From: Paenalcaligenes niemegkensis
Lineage (GTDB): Bacteria > Pseudomonadota > Gammaproteobacteria > Burkholderiales > Burkholderiaceae_B
Reading direction: 5' to 3'
NCBI RefSeq assembly: GCF_022230885.1
Contig: NZ_JAKGCT010000004.1
Location: 558,001 to 622,000, forward strand
DNA length: 64,000 nt
This document shows, piece by piece, positions 28,602 through 38,487 of this stretch. A program made the position numbers and the translations under genes. Below the pieces are notes generated by a model. The model was not told the DNA's origin and made no database searches. It worked only from the letters and a program-made list of their open reading frames with translations. The stretch's first letter is position 1. The number at the start of each line of letters is the position of its first letter.

Positions 28602-30116
28602 TTAACCCCGGTACTGTATAGCCTGAGCCACATGCTCAGCGTGAAGCTTGCTGCTGCCCCCTGCATCAGCAATGGTGCGGGCCACACGCCATAACCGATG
28701 AACAGTGCGATTTGACCAGCTCCACTTGCGTGCGCTTGCCTGCAAAAGCTCTGAAGCCGCACCCTGCATCTCGGCGTAGCGCTTTAATTGTGCGACTCCT
28801 AAGTGGGCATTCAGGCAAGCCTGCCGCTGCAGCTGTATGGCCTGAGCCTGGATCACGCGCTCTTGTACCGCCACGGATGTCTCGCCCCTAGCGTCATCGA
28901 ACATCGAGCTTCCGTCGCTAGCCAAGGTCAAACGTATATCTAGCCTATCAAGAAAAGGTCCTGACAACTTTGCCGTATAACGCTCTATGCGTTCAGTCGT
29001 ACAACGGCATAGCTGAGTCTTATGGCCGTGCCACCCGCAAGGACAGGGATTCATGGCCGCCACTAACTGAAAGCGGGCCGGAAACGTCACGCTGCGGCCC
29101 GCCCTCGCTATACGCACCTCGCCAGATTCCAGCGGCTCGCGCAATGCCTCAAGCGTACTCCGACTGAACTCAGCAATTTCATCAAGAAACAATACTCCAT
29201 GATGAGCCAGGCTGATCTCGCCTGGCTTGGGCCGCAAGCCGCCGCCCACCAGCGCCGCAACAGTGCAAGAATGATGCGGGGATCGAAGTGGCGGTTGCCA
29301 TGAAAGCCGCTCGGTCTCACCCGCCACCGTGGATAGAGCCGCCACCTCAAGAAACTGCTGGGCGCTAAGCGGTGGCATCAACGAAGAAAAACGTTGGGCA
29401 AGCATGCTTTTACCTACACCGGGGCTGCCTACCAGCAATACATTATGTCCGCCCATTACAGCGACCTCAAGGGCGTGCTTGGCGCGTAGCTGCCCCTTGA
29501 CCTCTGACCAGCACAGCCCTGCCTCCGGCATGGTTGCTGAAAGCAGCGCAGCGCCTGCTGGTTCGGGAAGCGCCGGACAGCAAAGGGTTTGAACCAGTTC
29601 GCTAAGTGAACTAACCCCATATACGGATAAGCCCTCTACCAGAGCCGCTTTCTTGGCAACGCAGGAAGGCATAAACAAGGTATTGGCCCCTAACGCCTTG
29701 ACGCCGAGCGCCAGGGCCAATGGCGAAGGAAGGTCGACCACAGCACCCGTCAGGGAAAGCTCTCCGGCAAAGACATACGCTTCAAGGGCTGGTGGTAAAG
29801 CACGTTTAACATTTTTTTCATCCACCGCCATTTGCCCAGAAGCCAGCAGAACACCCAAGGCAATCGGCAAATCGAAATGGGCGGCGTCCTTGGGTAAATC
29901 GGCCGGCGCCAGATTTACCGTGATTCGAGATGAAGGGAATTCGAACCCGCTACTTAAAATGGCAGAACGGACCCTCTCGCGGCTTTCACGTACACCCGTA
30001 TCAGGAAGCCCCACTACTGTAAAAGCCGGCAAGCCAACGCCCACGTGAACTTCGACACGAATAGCATGTGGCGCCATACCCGATAAGGCACAACTATTAA
30101 TAATGGCCAATGACAT
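28602..30116 (-). CDS. comM: ComM/YifB, helicase promoting branch migration in transformation
   Basis: The 504 aa AAA+ protein begins MSLAIINSCALSGMAPHAIR (Mg-chelatase-like family). The N-terminal Lon-substrate-binding-like fold is followed by Walker A LLVGSPGVGKSMLAQRFSSL, Walker B GVLFLDEIAEFSRSTLEALR and the zinc-finger-like NPCPCGWHGHKTQLCRC. ComM extends recombination tracts during natural transformation. Confidence 0.95.
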   Translation of the reverse strand: MSLAIINSCALSGMAPHAIRVEVHVGVGLPAFTVVGLPDTGVRESRERVRSAILSSGFEFPSSRITVNLAPADLPKDAAHFDLPIALGVLLASGQMAVDEKNVKRALPPALEAYVFAGELSLTGAVVDLPSPLALALGVKALGANTLFMPSCVAKKAALVEGLSVYGVSSLSELVQTLCCPALPEPAGAALLSATMPEAGLCWSEVKGQLRAKHALEVAVMGGHNVLLVGSPGVGKSMLAQRFSSLMPPLSAQQFLEVAALSTVAGETERLSWQPPLRSPHHSCTVAALVGGGLRPKPGEISLAHHGVLFLDEIAEFSRSTLEALREPLESGEVRIARAGRSVTFPARFQLVAAMNPCPCGWHGHKTQLCRCTTERIERYTAKLSGPFLDRLDIRLTLASDGSSMFDDARGETSVAVQERVIQAQAIQLQRQACLNAHLGVAQLKRYAEMQGAASELLQASARKWSWSNRTVHRLWRVARTIADAGGSSKLHAEHVAQAIQYRG

Positions 30117-30273
30117 TGCTGAACCCCTGCTCGTAGAAGAAGCAGTATGCGGGCAAAGCAGACTTACGGACGAAGAATGAGAGCTTTTGCTCCAGCGTGG
30201 CTATTACCGATTACTTAAGCAACGAAAGCCAGCGCAAATACACTGGCCTTCAAGTCTGGAACTGCACGTTTGA

Positions 30274-30558
30274 TTAGCTGGGGCTTGAATCGCTATCAGG
30301 CTGGCCTGCTGACGCTTTAGCATTGAGTTTCGCTTCCAGCGCCTGCACCCGGGACTCTAGCGTCGTGATGCGCACCAAGGCCCGCTCAAGCAGCGCGCTT
30401 TGATTTTCGAACTCTTCGCGCGTGAGCAAATCCATACGTGTGAAAGTTTGAGACATCAATGCGCGAACATTCTTTTCAATATCAGCCGCAGGGCTTTTAG
30501 CAATCAGTTCAGAAATATTTTTCTGCAGTTCGTTAAACCAATCAGTGCGTGGGTTCAT
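30274..30558 (-). CDS. ubiK: UbiK, ubiquinone biosynthesis accessory factor
   Basis: The 94 aa protein has the YqiC/UbiK layout: an N-terminal amphipathic helix (DWFNELQKNISELIAKSPAA), the middle RALMSQTFTRMDLLTREEFE, and a C-terminal trimeric coiled coil (LERALVRITTLESRVQALEA). UbiK assists the soluble Ubi complex with UbiJ. It sits upstream of comM, a common pairing. Confidence 0.93.
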   Translation of the reverse strand: MNPRTDWFNELQKNISELIAKSPAADIEKNVRALMSQTFTRMDLLTREEFENQSALLERALVRITTLESRVQALEAKLNAKASAGQPDSDSSPS

Positions 30559-30602
30559 AAGTGCCTCGGAATTTCAATAACAATATAACTAAGTGTATAG
30601 AA

Positions 30603-30629
30603 AAAATGGCTGCACGAGGCAGCCATTTT
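30603..30629 (-). terminator. Terminator after the helical lipoprotein gene
   Basis: AAAATGGCTGC and GCAGCCATTTT form an 11-bp perfect stem with a 5-base loop; the minus strand continues TTTTTTCT. Confidence 0.85.
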
Positions 30630-30649
30630 ATAAACTCAGTCTTAGCTAC

Positions 30650-31177
30650 TTAAGGCTTAGCTTCTTCTGAGGGCTGTGCAGGGGCCTGAGGCTGTACGCC
30701 GTTGCCCACTTTATCTTGAATAGCATCATCTGCTTTAGATGCGCCATCTTTGATGGCGTCACCGATATCGCTGGCAGTACGGCCGGCGGCATCTTTAAGC
30801 TCTGTGGCTTTCTCACCGACAGTATCAGCCGCACGATCTGCTTTAGTTTTAAGATCATCGCCCTTGTCGCCAGCATCATCTTTAAGTTCTTCTGCTTTAG
30901 CTTCAGTCGCATCAGCAGCGCGATCCGCTGATTCTTTTAGCTCGTCGGCCTTCTCTTGAACTTCGGCGTTAGCTTTTTCGGCATCGGCTTCAAGTTTTTC
31001 AGAGGTTGTAGGCTCGGTAGCAACCGGGGACGCAGGCTGAGTTTCGACAACAGGGGCAGGCGTTTCAACAGCGTTGTTGTTGACAGCTGCGTTATCCTCA
31101 CCTTCCGAGCAAGCTGCCAAAAAGCTTAATGATGCCACTGCGGCAATCACGGCAAGATGTGAACGAGTCTTTTTCAT
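30650..31177 (-). CDS. Lipoprotein with long amphipathic Lys/Ala/Glu helix
   Basis: The 175 aa product has a lipoprotein signal with lipobox FLAAC. A Pro/Thr/Val linker (ETPAPVVETQPASPV) leads to repeated 11-residue-like helical units such as KADELKESADRAADATEAKA and KADRAADTVGEKATELKDAA, like LEA or apolipoprotein helices, often seen in stress-induced envelope proteins. The tail is Pro/Gln-rich. I do not recognise a specific family name. Confidence 0.75.
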   Translation of the reverse strand: MKKTRSHLAVIAAVASLSFLAACSEGEDNAAVNNNAVETPAPVVETQPASPVATEPTTSEKLEADAEKANAEVQEKADELKESADRAADATEAKAEELKDDAGDKGDDLKTKADRAADTVGEKATELKDAAGRTASDIGDAIKDGASKADDAIQDKVGNGVQPQAPAQPSEEAKP

Positions 31178-31524
31178 AGCTATCCTTACTTGGTCCTAGG
31201 TCGCGTTAAATCTTGTGCCAAAACCCGATGCGACATACGGGCCTGACATAAAGCACTTGATTGTTACAAGTTCATGAATACTATTCTAGCCATGAGCCAC
31301 CGTGAAAAACCAGAGTCAGTGTAAATCCTAATTTCAAAATTAATCATTTCCCGGACCAAATTCACCGCTAAAGCCTTAATTTTCAAGCACTAGCGTAACA
31401 AGGTTAAGAAATCTAAAGGATACATTTAGCAACAACTATGCACCTTAAGTGAGGGATACGCGCCTTATTACCACTATAGCTTAGACCGTTCTGCCTAGAA
31501 AACAACGGTCGCAGCCCTAAAGCC
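31178..31524. other. Intergenic stretch between the lipoprotein gene and ptsI
   Basis: AT-rich spacer holding the lipoprotein promoter on its left side and a weak hairpin (GACCGTT 31484-31490 with AACGGTC 31504-31510) after ptsI. No gene is seen. Confidence 0.5.
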
Positions 31525-33280
31525 TCAGGCCAGAAACGAGAGATCCAGACGTTCAGCGCGATTGAGCGCCGAAGCCACTTGAGTTCGCAATGCATTTGAA
31601 TGCGCCAGAACGATCTCACGTTTGACATCCAAAATCTGTGCGGGATGCATGGAGAAATGGGTTAGCCCCAAACCCAATAACAGCCGAGTCAGGTTTGAGT
31701 CACCCCCATTTCGCCACAAACAGAAACCGGAATATTAAAGCGTTCGCCCGCATTAATGGTGTGCGCTATCAAACGCAAGACAGCAGGATGCAGTGGATCG
31801 TATAAATCGGCCACTTCAGAATCCCCCCGATCGACCGCCATCACATACTGGATCAAATCGTTGGTACCAATCGATAGAAAATCGAGGTTGGCAGCAAAAG
31901 GCTCGATGGCAATAGCCGTAGCGGGCACTTCAACCATCGCTCCCAATTGAATATCCGTACGATACGGTATGCCTATTGCGCTTAAGTCTGACTGAGCCTG
32001 AAGCAAGGCCTTACGTACTGCAATAACCTCGGCCATGCTTGAAATCATCGGTACAAGTATACGCAGGGAGCCGAACATCGATGCTCTCAGCAAAGCGCGC
32101 AACTGCGTCTGAAACAGCTCCGGGTGAGCCAGGCAATAACGTACAGCCCGTAAGCCCAAGGCAGGGTTGGTGGCCACGGTCTGCTCGCCATCCAGAACCT
32201 TATCACCACCAATATCCAGGGTGCGTATCGTTACCGGCTTGCCTTTCATGGTCTCCAGCACTGAACGGTAGGCATGGAACTGCTCGTCTTCGGTGGGCAG
32301 GGTTTGCCTGCCCATGAACAAAAACTCGCTACGAAATAAACCTATTCCGTCGGCGCCCGCAGCGTAAGCATCCTCCGCCTCTTCCGGCAGCTCGATATTG
32401 GCCTCAAGATGAACCCGAATCCCGTCCAGAGTTATCGCTTCAGAATTTCTCAGAAAATCAAGCTTCGCCCGGGCATCAAGAAATTCGCGCTGCTTGTCCT
32501 GATACTCCTTGAGCACTGTCTCGGGAGGGTTGACCATTACCGCACCCGTAAAGCCATCGACAATCAGCAGATCACCATCGCGAACGAGCGCCCTGAAGCC
32601 GCCCAGGCCAACCACTGCCGGCACATTCAAGCTGCGTGCCACGATTGCCGTATGCGACGTGGGCCCGCCCAGATCAGTGAGAAAGGCAGCAAACTTAGCT
32701 CCGCGCAGACCCAACATATCGGCGGGCGCTATGTCGCGCGCAACCACGATCAAGGCTTCAGCCTGCTCATCGCCGTTCCAATCCGATTGCAAAGTCGGCT
32801 GCTGATTACCCGAAAGCAGACCCAGCACGCGCTCAATAACCTGACGAATATCGGAACCACGCTCACGCAGATACTCGTCCGGCATAACAGAAAACTGCTC
32901 GAGCAGGCTTTGGCCCTGGGTCGTCAACGCCCATTCGGCGTTATACAGACGTTCGTGAATCAGTGCCTCGGTTTGCGAGCGCAGCATTGGATCATCGAGC
33001 AGCAAGGCATGCACGCCCAGCAAGCCAGCCATTTCTTTGGGCGCATCAGCAGGAAGATTCGCGGCCAGGCTACTAACCTCATTTCTGGCCCTATCCATCG
33101 CACTGCAAAGGCGCTCACACTCGGCCTGCACTGCCGTTCTGGCAATACGGTAATGCGGCACCTCAAGGGTAGCGGCGCCCATGATCGCGGCACGTCCAAT
33201 GGCATAGCCCTTAACCACCCCTGCCCTTGGCCACTGAACATAGCTGTAGCCATGGCCGCTTTTGCTTGCTTTGCCATCAT
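31525..33280 (-). CDS. ptsI: PTS enzyme I (two frameshifts)
   Basis: Enzyme I takes phosphate from PEP and passes it to HPr. I choose ATG 33280 (GGAG upstream). One extra base in C4 33218-33221 joins MMAKQAKAAMATAMFSGQGQ to VVKGYAIGRAAIMG; one extra in C5 31703-31707 joins VSVCGEMG to GDSNLTRLLLGLGLTHFSMH. Repaired length is 585 aa. The active-site His region is LTDLGGPTSHTAIVARSLNV and the PEP-binding signature DFLSIGTNDLIQYVMAVDRG. With only EIIA-Man and HPr beside it, this is a regulatory PTS rather than a sugar importer. Confidence 0.93.
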
Positions 33281-33312
33281 GCTGCTGTCTCCTGCCACTC
33301 TACATTTGTGTT

Positions 33313-33582
33313 TTATTCGTTTTCGCCAAACTTATCGTCAAATAATATTTTTATGGCTTCCAAGGCCTGCTCGGCATCGTCGCCCTCGGCATCGAGGGTG
33401 ACAGTTACCCCCAGGCCAGCGGCGAGCATCATGACACCCATAATACTTTTGGCATTTACCCGCTGCTGCTGTCGAGCGATAAAGATCTCGCTTTTGTATT
33501 GAGATGCAAGCTGCGTAAGTTTAGCCGCCGCGCGCGCGTGCAAGCCCAATTTATTACTGATAATTATATCGATAGATGGCAT
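33313..33582 (-). CDS. ptsH: HPr, phosphocarrier protein
   Basis: The 89 aa protein has the active-site His-15 in NKLGLHARAAAKLTQLA and a Ser-46 region NAKSIMGVMMLAAGLGVTV. ATG 33582 starts MPSIDIIISNKLGL; the longer open frame upstream is ignored. It lies between PTS IIA and ptsI. Confidence 0.95.
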   Translation of the reverse strand: MPSIDIIISNKLGLHARAAAKLTQLASQYKSEIFIARQQQRVNAKSIMGVMMLAAGLGVTVTLDAEGDDAEQALEAIKILFDDKFGENE

Positions 33583-33613
33583 AGACCAGTACGTCTGTTT
33601 AGTGAAAAGTACC

Positions 33614-34030
33614 TTAGTGGTGCTCTTCGATAATAACAATCCCACGCAACGCCCCGTCGCGCACCGCTTCGACAAAATCGCGTGGGTCGGTATGTCTGTC
33701 GGCGACGGCCTTCAGCACCATGCCCAGATTGGCACCTGAAATCAAGTTAACCTTGGCGCCGTCCGAACGCGCCCTTTGCATTGCAGCATGAGCGATATTA
33801 AAAGGTGTCGCCCCCATTAGGTCGCAAAGCAGCAATGTGCTTTGAGCATCAGCGCAAATCAGCTCGTAGACACGCTGCACATGGATTTCCGAAATGTCCG
33901 CAGGCCCGACGTCGATAACCTCGAGCTGACTGGTGTCGCCGTATACATGCCTGACACAAGCCGCCAATGCACTTCCCAAAGGTGCGTGCATGACTAGCAC
34001 AATTCGGGGAAACTCAGTGCTCGACGGCAT
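33614..34030 (-). CDS. PTS EIIA component, mannose family
   Basis: The 138 aa protein has the phospho-accepting His in [13 protein letters not shown] and the EIIA-Man core [20 protein letters not shown], then [14 protein letters not shown]. No EIIB, C or D genes follow, so it likely signals rather than transports. Its start overlaps the gshB end by 17 bp, an arrangement known from other Burkholderiales. Confidence 0.9.
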   Translation of the reverse strand: MPSSTEFPRIVLVMHAPLGSALAACVRHVYGDTSQLEVIDVGPADISEIHVQRVYELICADAQSTLLLCDLMGATPFNIAHAAMQRARSDGAKVNLISGANLGMVLKAVADRHTDPRDFVEAVRDGALRGIVIIEEHH

Positions 34031-34971
34031 GCTCTAGAGCCTGAGCGAACTCTGCACCCACGTCAAATCCGGTTTGTTCAGTGATTTCAACAAAGCATGT
34101 GGGGCTGGTAACGTTGATTTCGGTGACATAGTCACCAATCACATCCAGGCCGACCAGCAGCAGGCCGCGCCTGGCCAGCACAGGCCCTAAAGTTTGAGCG
34201 ATTTCCTTGTCCCGCTCGCTTAATGGCTGCGCCACGCCACGGCCACCCGCCGCGAGATTGCCACGGGTTTCACCCGCCAGCGGGATGCGAGCCAGGCAAA
34301 AAGGCACTGCCTTTCCGTTGATAAGAATAATACGTTTGTCGCCGTTGGCAATTTCGGGAATGTAGCGCTGCGCCATAATGGTCTGACGTCCCTGCTCGGT
34401 GAGCGTCTCCAGGATGGCTCCCAGGTTAGGTTCGTGGGGCTGCAAACGAAAAATACCGGAACCACCCATTCCGTCAAGCGGCTTAACAATGACATCTTTG
34501 TATTGCGTATGAAAGGCGCGCAAGCGCTGCATGCTGCTGGTGACCAGTGTGGGGGGTGAACTGCGGAAACTCGGTAATGGCCAGTTTCTCTGGATGATTA
34601 CGGATGCTTGCTCCCGTATTAAATACCTTCGCACCCTGGGCCTGGGCAAACCCCAGCAAATGGGTGGAATACGAATATTCCATATCAAAAGGCGGGTCTT
34701 TGCGCATAATGACGGCGCTGAAGGCATTTAGCTCAAGCTCGACCTGAGGCTGCAGGACTGACCACCAGTCGGCCCCATGCAAGTCGGCGTCATCGGCAAT
34801 GCCTATACTTTGAGCCATTGTGCGTACACGTCCGCCTTCAATGTAGAGATCTGACTGCAATGACACACTGATGGTGTGCCCACGTGCAATCAATGCACGC
34901 ATCATCGCAACGGATGTATCTTTATAGGCCGACAGACTCGGCAATGGATCAATTATGAATAAGACGTGCAT
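34014..34971 (-). CDS. gshB: Glutathione synthetase (one frameshift)
   Basis: ATP-grasp enzyme joining gamma-Glu-Cys and Gly. The N-terminal half begins [20 protein letters not shown] and runs to [11 protein letters not shown]; the other frame resumes [20 protein letters not shown] then [19 protein letters not shown]. The shift lies in G6 at 34551-34556 (two added, or one removed, bases repair it). The C-terminus keeps [20 protein letters not shown]. Repaired length is about 319 aa (E. coli 316). gshA is not in the window. Confidence 0.93.
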
Positions 34972-34989
34972 GCTCTACTCTAAACAAAA

Positions 34990-35018
34990 CCCTTCATGAC
35001 GGCCAGCATCATGAAGGG
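34990..35018 (-). terminator. Terminator after infC
   Basis: CCCTTCATGA and TCATGAAGGG make a perfect 10-bp stem with a 9-base loop; the minus strand continues TTTTGTTT. It ends thrS-infC, so rpmI-rplT is not in this transcript. Confidence 0.9.
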
Positions 35019-35090
35019 AAAATAGCCACGGCCAAAGCCGCGCCCACAGGGGATAGCCAAAACCGGAACGCAGCAAGTGCGCCGGGTTAA

Positions 35091-35614
35091 CTAAACGGCT
35101 TTCTTTTTAGGTGCCAGCACCATAATCATTTGGCGGCCTTCAAGTCTGGGCATGGATTCGACCTGACACAGTTCTTCAACGTCGTCGCGTACTCGCTCAA
35201 GAACGCGCATTCCCAATTCTTGGTGAGCCATTTCACGACCGCGAAAACGCAGTGATACTTTAACCTTGTCACCATCTTCAATAAAGCGGCGTACATTACG
35301 CAACTTAACGTTATAGTCGCCTTCATCCGTACCAGGACGAAATTTGACTTCTTTTAGATGGATGACCTTTTGTTTGGCCCGGGCTTCTTGTTGACGCTTC
35401 TGTTCTTGATAACGGAACTTACCGTAATCCATTAAACGACAAACAGGTGGCGCAGCTTGCGGTGCAATCTCGACCAAGTCAACTTCGTTTTCTTCAGCCA
35501 AGGCGAGAGCATCCGCCACCTTTGCTATACCCAGTTGTTCACCCTCAATACCAATGAGTCGCACCTCAGGGACACGGATTTCTCCGTTGATGCGATGTTT
35601 TTTTCGGTTGCGAT
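35091..35614 (-). CDS. infC: Translation initiation factor IF-3, non-canonical ATC start (one frameshift)
   Basis: IF-3 selects initiation codons. The frame [20 protein letters not shown] extends upstream as [13 protein letters not shown] stands eight bases before ATC at 35614, which would give [13 protein letters not shown] if the T7 run (35598-35604) has one more base; the repaired length is then 174 aa with a whole number of codons. ATT/ATC starts are the hallmark of infC, whose product rejects them and so regulates itself. The C-terminal domain [20 protein letters not shown] and [14 protein letters not shown] is intact. Confidence 0.93.
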
Positions 35615-35669
35615 ATCTAAGACTCCAAAAAATTAAAATTAAATAGCGAACTCGGCAGCATCTGAACCA

Positions 35670-37592
35670 CTACTGGCGAGTTTCAACTTCGAGCTTCAAA
35701 CGATCAGCAAAATCAGTAACTGACATAACGCCGAGATCGAGGCCGCCGCGACCCCGAACTGCTACTGAACCTGCTGCCGCTTCTTTGTCGCCCACTACTA
35801 GAATATAGGGGACTTTTTGCATGCTGTGTTCCCGAATTTTACGAGTGATTTTTTCACCACGCAAATCGGCATTAACACGCATACCCTGGGCAGTGAGATT
35901 ACGGGCCACTTCTCGCGCATATTCGGCGGATGACTCTGCAATACAGCACACCACAGCTTGATGCGGCGCTAACCATGCAGGCAGGGCACCTGCGTGGTTT
36001 TCAATAAGCATACCAATAAAGCGCTCGAATGATCCTAAAATAGCCCGATGCAGCATAACCGGGGTGCGGCGCTGATCTTGCGCATCAACGTATTCGGCCC
36101 CCAACCGCTCGGGCATCGAGAAATCAACCTGGATCGTGCCACATTGCCAGTGACGGCCAATAGCATCTTTAAGGGTGTATTCAATTTTGGGGCCGTAAAA
36201 GGCACCTTCGCCCTCGGAAACCTCGAATTCACAATTGGTATGGCCCAAGCTTTGCATTAATGCCGCTTCGGCCTTGTCCCACACTTCGTCGGAACCAATA
36301 CGTTTTTCGGGACGGGTAGCCACTTTATAAAGAATTTCGGTAAAGCCAAAGTCAGCATACACTTTTTGTAATGTAGCAGTGAAATTAGCGCACTCTTCCT
36401 GCAACTGGTCTTCGGTACAGAAGATGTGTCCGTCGTCTTGGGTAAAGCCCCGTACGCGCATAACACCATGCAAGGAGCCCGAAGGTTCGTTGCGATGACA
36501 TTGGCCGAACTCGCCGTAACGGATAGGAAGCTCGCGGTACGAGTGCAAACCGGAATTAAAAATCTGTACATGACCAGGACAGTTCATCGGCTTCAAACCA
36601 TACAGCCGGCTCTCGGACTCGGTCGTAAACATATTTTCGGCGTAGTTATCCCAATGGCCTGTTTTTTTCCAGAGAGACAAATCAAGAATCTGCGGTGCCT
36701 TAACTTCCTGGTAACCACTTTCCTGGTAAACCTTACGCATGTACTGCTCGACCTGCTGCCAGACAGCCCAGCCCTTGGGATGCCAAAAGATCAGGCCTGG
36801 CGCCTCGTCCTGGAAATGGAATAGATCCAGTTCGCGCCCTAGACGGCGGTGATCGCGCTTTTCGGCTTCTTCGAGCATATGCAGATAAGCGGCCTGCTCG
36901 TCTTTGCTTGCCCAGGCTGTACCATAAATACGCTGCAGCATTTCGTTTTTGCTGTCGCCACGCCAATAGGCGCCGGCTACTTTCATCAGCTTGAAAACAC
37001 GCAGCTTACCGGTAGAAGGAACGTGGGGGCCGCGACACAGATCGATAAAGTTGCCTTCGCGATACAAACTGATGGTTTGATCAGCGGGGATAGAGGCAAT
37101 GATTTCTGCCTTGTACTCTTCGCCAATACTGCGGAAAAAGTCAACAGCATCGTCGCGTTTCCATTCTTCGCGGGTAACGACTTCATCTTTACGCGCCAGT
37201 TCGGTCATTTTCTTTTCAATGGCGACCAGGTCTTCTGGCGTGAAAGCACGCTTATACGAAAAGTCGTAGTAAAAGCCGTTATCAATTACCGGGCCAATGG
37301 TTACCTGCGCATCGGGAAATAGCTCTTTGACTGCATAGGCCAATAAGTGTGCCGTGGAGTGTCGAATAACGTCGAGACCATCGGCATCCTTGGCTGTGAC
37401 AATGGCCAGTTTTGCATCTTTCTCGATGACGTAACTGGTGTCCACCAATTGGGAGTCAGTACCATCAAAGCTCACCCGTCCTGCTATTGCAGCACGCCCT
37501 AAGCCTGTGCCGATAGAATGTGCGACATCATTGACAGAGACTGGGCCGTCGAACTCGCGCTGCGAGCCGTCAGGCAAGGTGATGTGAACCAT
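35670..37592 (-). CDS. thrS: Threonyl-tRNA synthetase
   Basis: The 640 aa enzyme starts at ATG 37592 (AGGAAG in front; [20 protein letters not shown]). It has the TGS domain, the editing domain ([20 protein letters not shown]), the class II core with zinc-binding Cys/His ([20 protein letters not shown]) and the motif 3 [20 protein letters not shown], then the anticodon domain. A terminator and Thr-rich leader upstream suggest attenuation. Confidence 0.97.
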   Translation of the reverse strand: MVHITLPDGSQREFDGPVSVNDVAHSIGTGLGRAAIAGRVSFDGTDSQLVDTSYVIEKDAKLAIVTAKDADGLDVIRHSTAHLLAYAVKELFPDAQVTIGPVIDNGFYYDFSYKRAFTPEDLVAIEKKMTELARKDEVVTREEWKRDDAVDFFRSIGEEYKAEIIASIPADQTISLYREGNFIDLCRGPHVPSTGKLRVFKLMKVAGAYWRGDSKNEMLQRIYGTAWASKDEQAAYLHMLEEAEKRDHRRLGRELDLFHFQDEAPGLIFWHPKGWAVWQQVEQYMRKVYQESGYQEVKAPQILDLSLWKKTGHWDNYAENMFTTESESRLYGLKPMNCPGHVQIFNSGLHSYRELPIRYGEFGQCHRNEPSGSLHGVMRVRGFTQDDGHIFCTEDQLQEECANFTATLQKVYADFGFTEILYKVATRPEKRIGSDEVWDKAEAALMQSLGHTNCEFEVSEGEGAFYGPKIEYTLKDAIGRHWQCGTIQVDFSMPERLGAEYVDAQDQRRTPVMLHRAILGSFERFIGMLIENHAGALPAWLAPHQAVVCCIAESSAEYAREVARNLTAQGMRVNADLRGEKITRKIREHSMQKVPYILVVGDKEAAAGSVAVRGRGGLDLGVMSVTDFADRLKLEVETRQ

Positions 37593-37599
37593 AAGACTT

Positions 37600-37635
37600 C
37601 CTGAAAATAAAAAACGCGGCAATAAAGCCGCGTTT
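37600..37635 (-). terminator. Leader terminator of thrS (candidate attenuator)
   Basis: On the minus strand AAACGCGGC-TTTATT-GCCGCGTTT is a perfect 9-bp hairpin followed by TTTATTTTC. It lies between the thrS leader peptide and the thrS start, only about 8 bases before the ribosome binding site, so it must be conditional if thrS is to be expressed. Confidence 0.85.
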
Positions 37636-37684
37636 CGGTATTTGGTCTGCTTTAATCAGCATGCGAACACAATGCGGCGACGGG

Positions 37685-37720
37685 CTACTGATGCCTGCGG
37701 GTGGTTCGCGTAGTGGTCAT
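37685..37720 (-). CDS. Thr-rich leader peptide of thrS
   Basis: A short frame reads MTTTRTTRRHQ and stop: five Thr codons in eleven. AGGA lies eight bases before its ATG. It ends about 50 bases before the terminator at 37600-37635. GCGAAC within its Thr codons can pair with GTTCGC downstream, and GCCGC further on can pair with the 5' arm of the terminator. Ribosome stalling at Thr codons would thus favour an antiterminator and raise thrS-infC when charged tRNA-Thr is low. Pairings are mine; function is inference. Confidence 0.7.
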   Translation of the reverse strand: MTTTRTTRRHQ

Positions 37721-37928
37721 CACGTTGATCCTGAAAGCTGATTAAAACATGGATTAATAGGGCTAGTTTAACACCCCAGCCCACAGTACGCACGCTTTAT
37801 CAAGGTTTAGGCCCCCTGGCATCGCGAAAGTATCCGGTCACAGCAGCAAGTGTGGTTTAAAAGCGAATCACTGCCCGCAACCAGCATTGCATTAAAATCA
37901 ATATTCCTGACAACAAAGGGGCAATCAC

Positions 37929-38411
37929 ATGAAAACCATAGGGGAAGTCGTAAAGTTCATGCAACGCGAATCACTGACTTTGGTGACGGCTGAATCGTGT
38001 ACGGCGGGGTTAATCGCTGCCACCATCGCCGACATAGAAGGGGCCGGGCAGTTACTGGACTGCGCCTTTGTAACCTACTCGCCCGAGGCAAAAAAACGTT
38101 GCCTGGAGGTCAGGCAGGAAACCCTTGACAACTATAACCTTAGCAGTGAAAAAGTAGCCTGTGAAATGGCAATGGGCGCGCTAGCTCACAGCCCTGCGAC
38201 GCTGGCCATTTCAAACACGGGGGTTGCAGACGATACTGATGACGTTATTCCCGCCGGCACCCAGTGCTTTGCCTGGGCATTCAGAGGCCAAACCAGCGAC
38301 GTTCGGATTTTCAGTGAAACCAAACAGTTTTTTGGGGATCGCAATGAAATTCGTGAAGCCAGTGCCCGCTACGCCCTGGAGCGTATTCCACACTACTTCC
38401 ATCAACGCTGA
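37929..38411 (+). CDS. pncC: PncC/CinA-C nicotinamide mononucleotide deamidase
   Basis: The 160 aa protein has the CinA C-terminal domain alone: LVTAESCTAGLIAATIADIE with the catalytic Ser/Thr region, YSPEAKKRCLEVRQETL, AISNTGVADDTDDVIPAGTQ and KQFFGDRNEIREASARYALE. These enzymes recycle NMN to NaMN in NAD metabolism. The substrate loop (GVADDTDDVIPAGT) differs from the more usual GIAGPxGG, so substrate specificity may differ. Confidence 0.85.
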   Translation: MKTIGEVVKFMQRESLTLVTAESCTAGLIAATIADIEGAGQLLDCAFVTYSPEAKKRCLEVRQETLDNYNLSSEKVACEMAMGALAHSPATLAISNTGVADDTDDVIPAGTQCFAWAFRGQTSDVRIFSETKQFFGDRNEIREASARYALERIPHYFHQR

Positions 38412-38423
38412 CTAGTTAACAAA

Positions 38424-38453
38424 AAGGGCTGCTCCCCTGGAGGAACAGCCCTT
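38424..38453 (-). terminator. Convergent terminator between pncC and a membrane-protein gene
   Basis: AAGGGCTG(C/T)TCC arms at 38424-38435 and 38442-38453 pair with one mismatch; the minus strand continues TTTTTGTT. Confidence 0.8.
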
Positions 38454-38487
38454 GCACTATCATGCCTGCACTGACGGCACTAAGTGA

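Noticed and set aside
32409-33401. 330 aa plus-strand frame over ptsI
   Set aside because: Exactly antisense to ptsI; high GC in the third codon position of the real gene keeps the opposite strand open.
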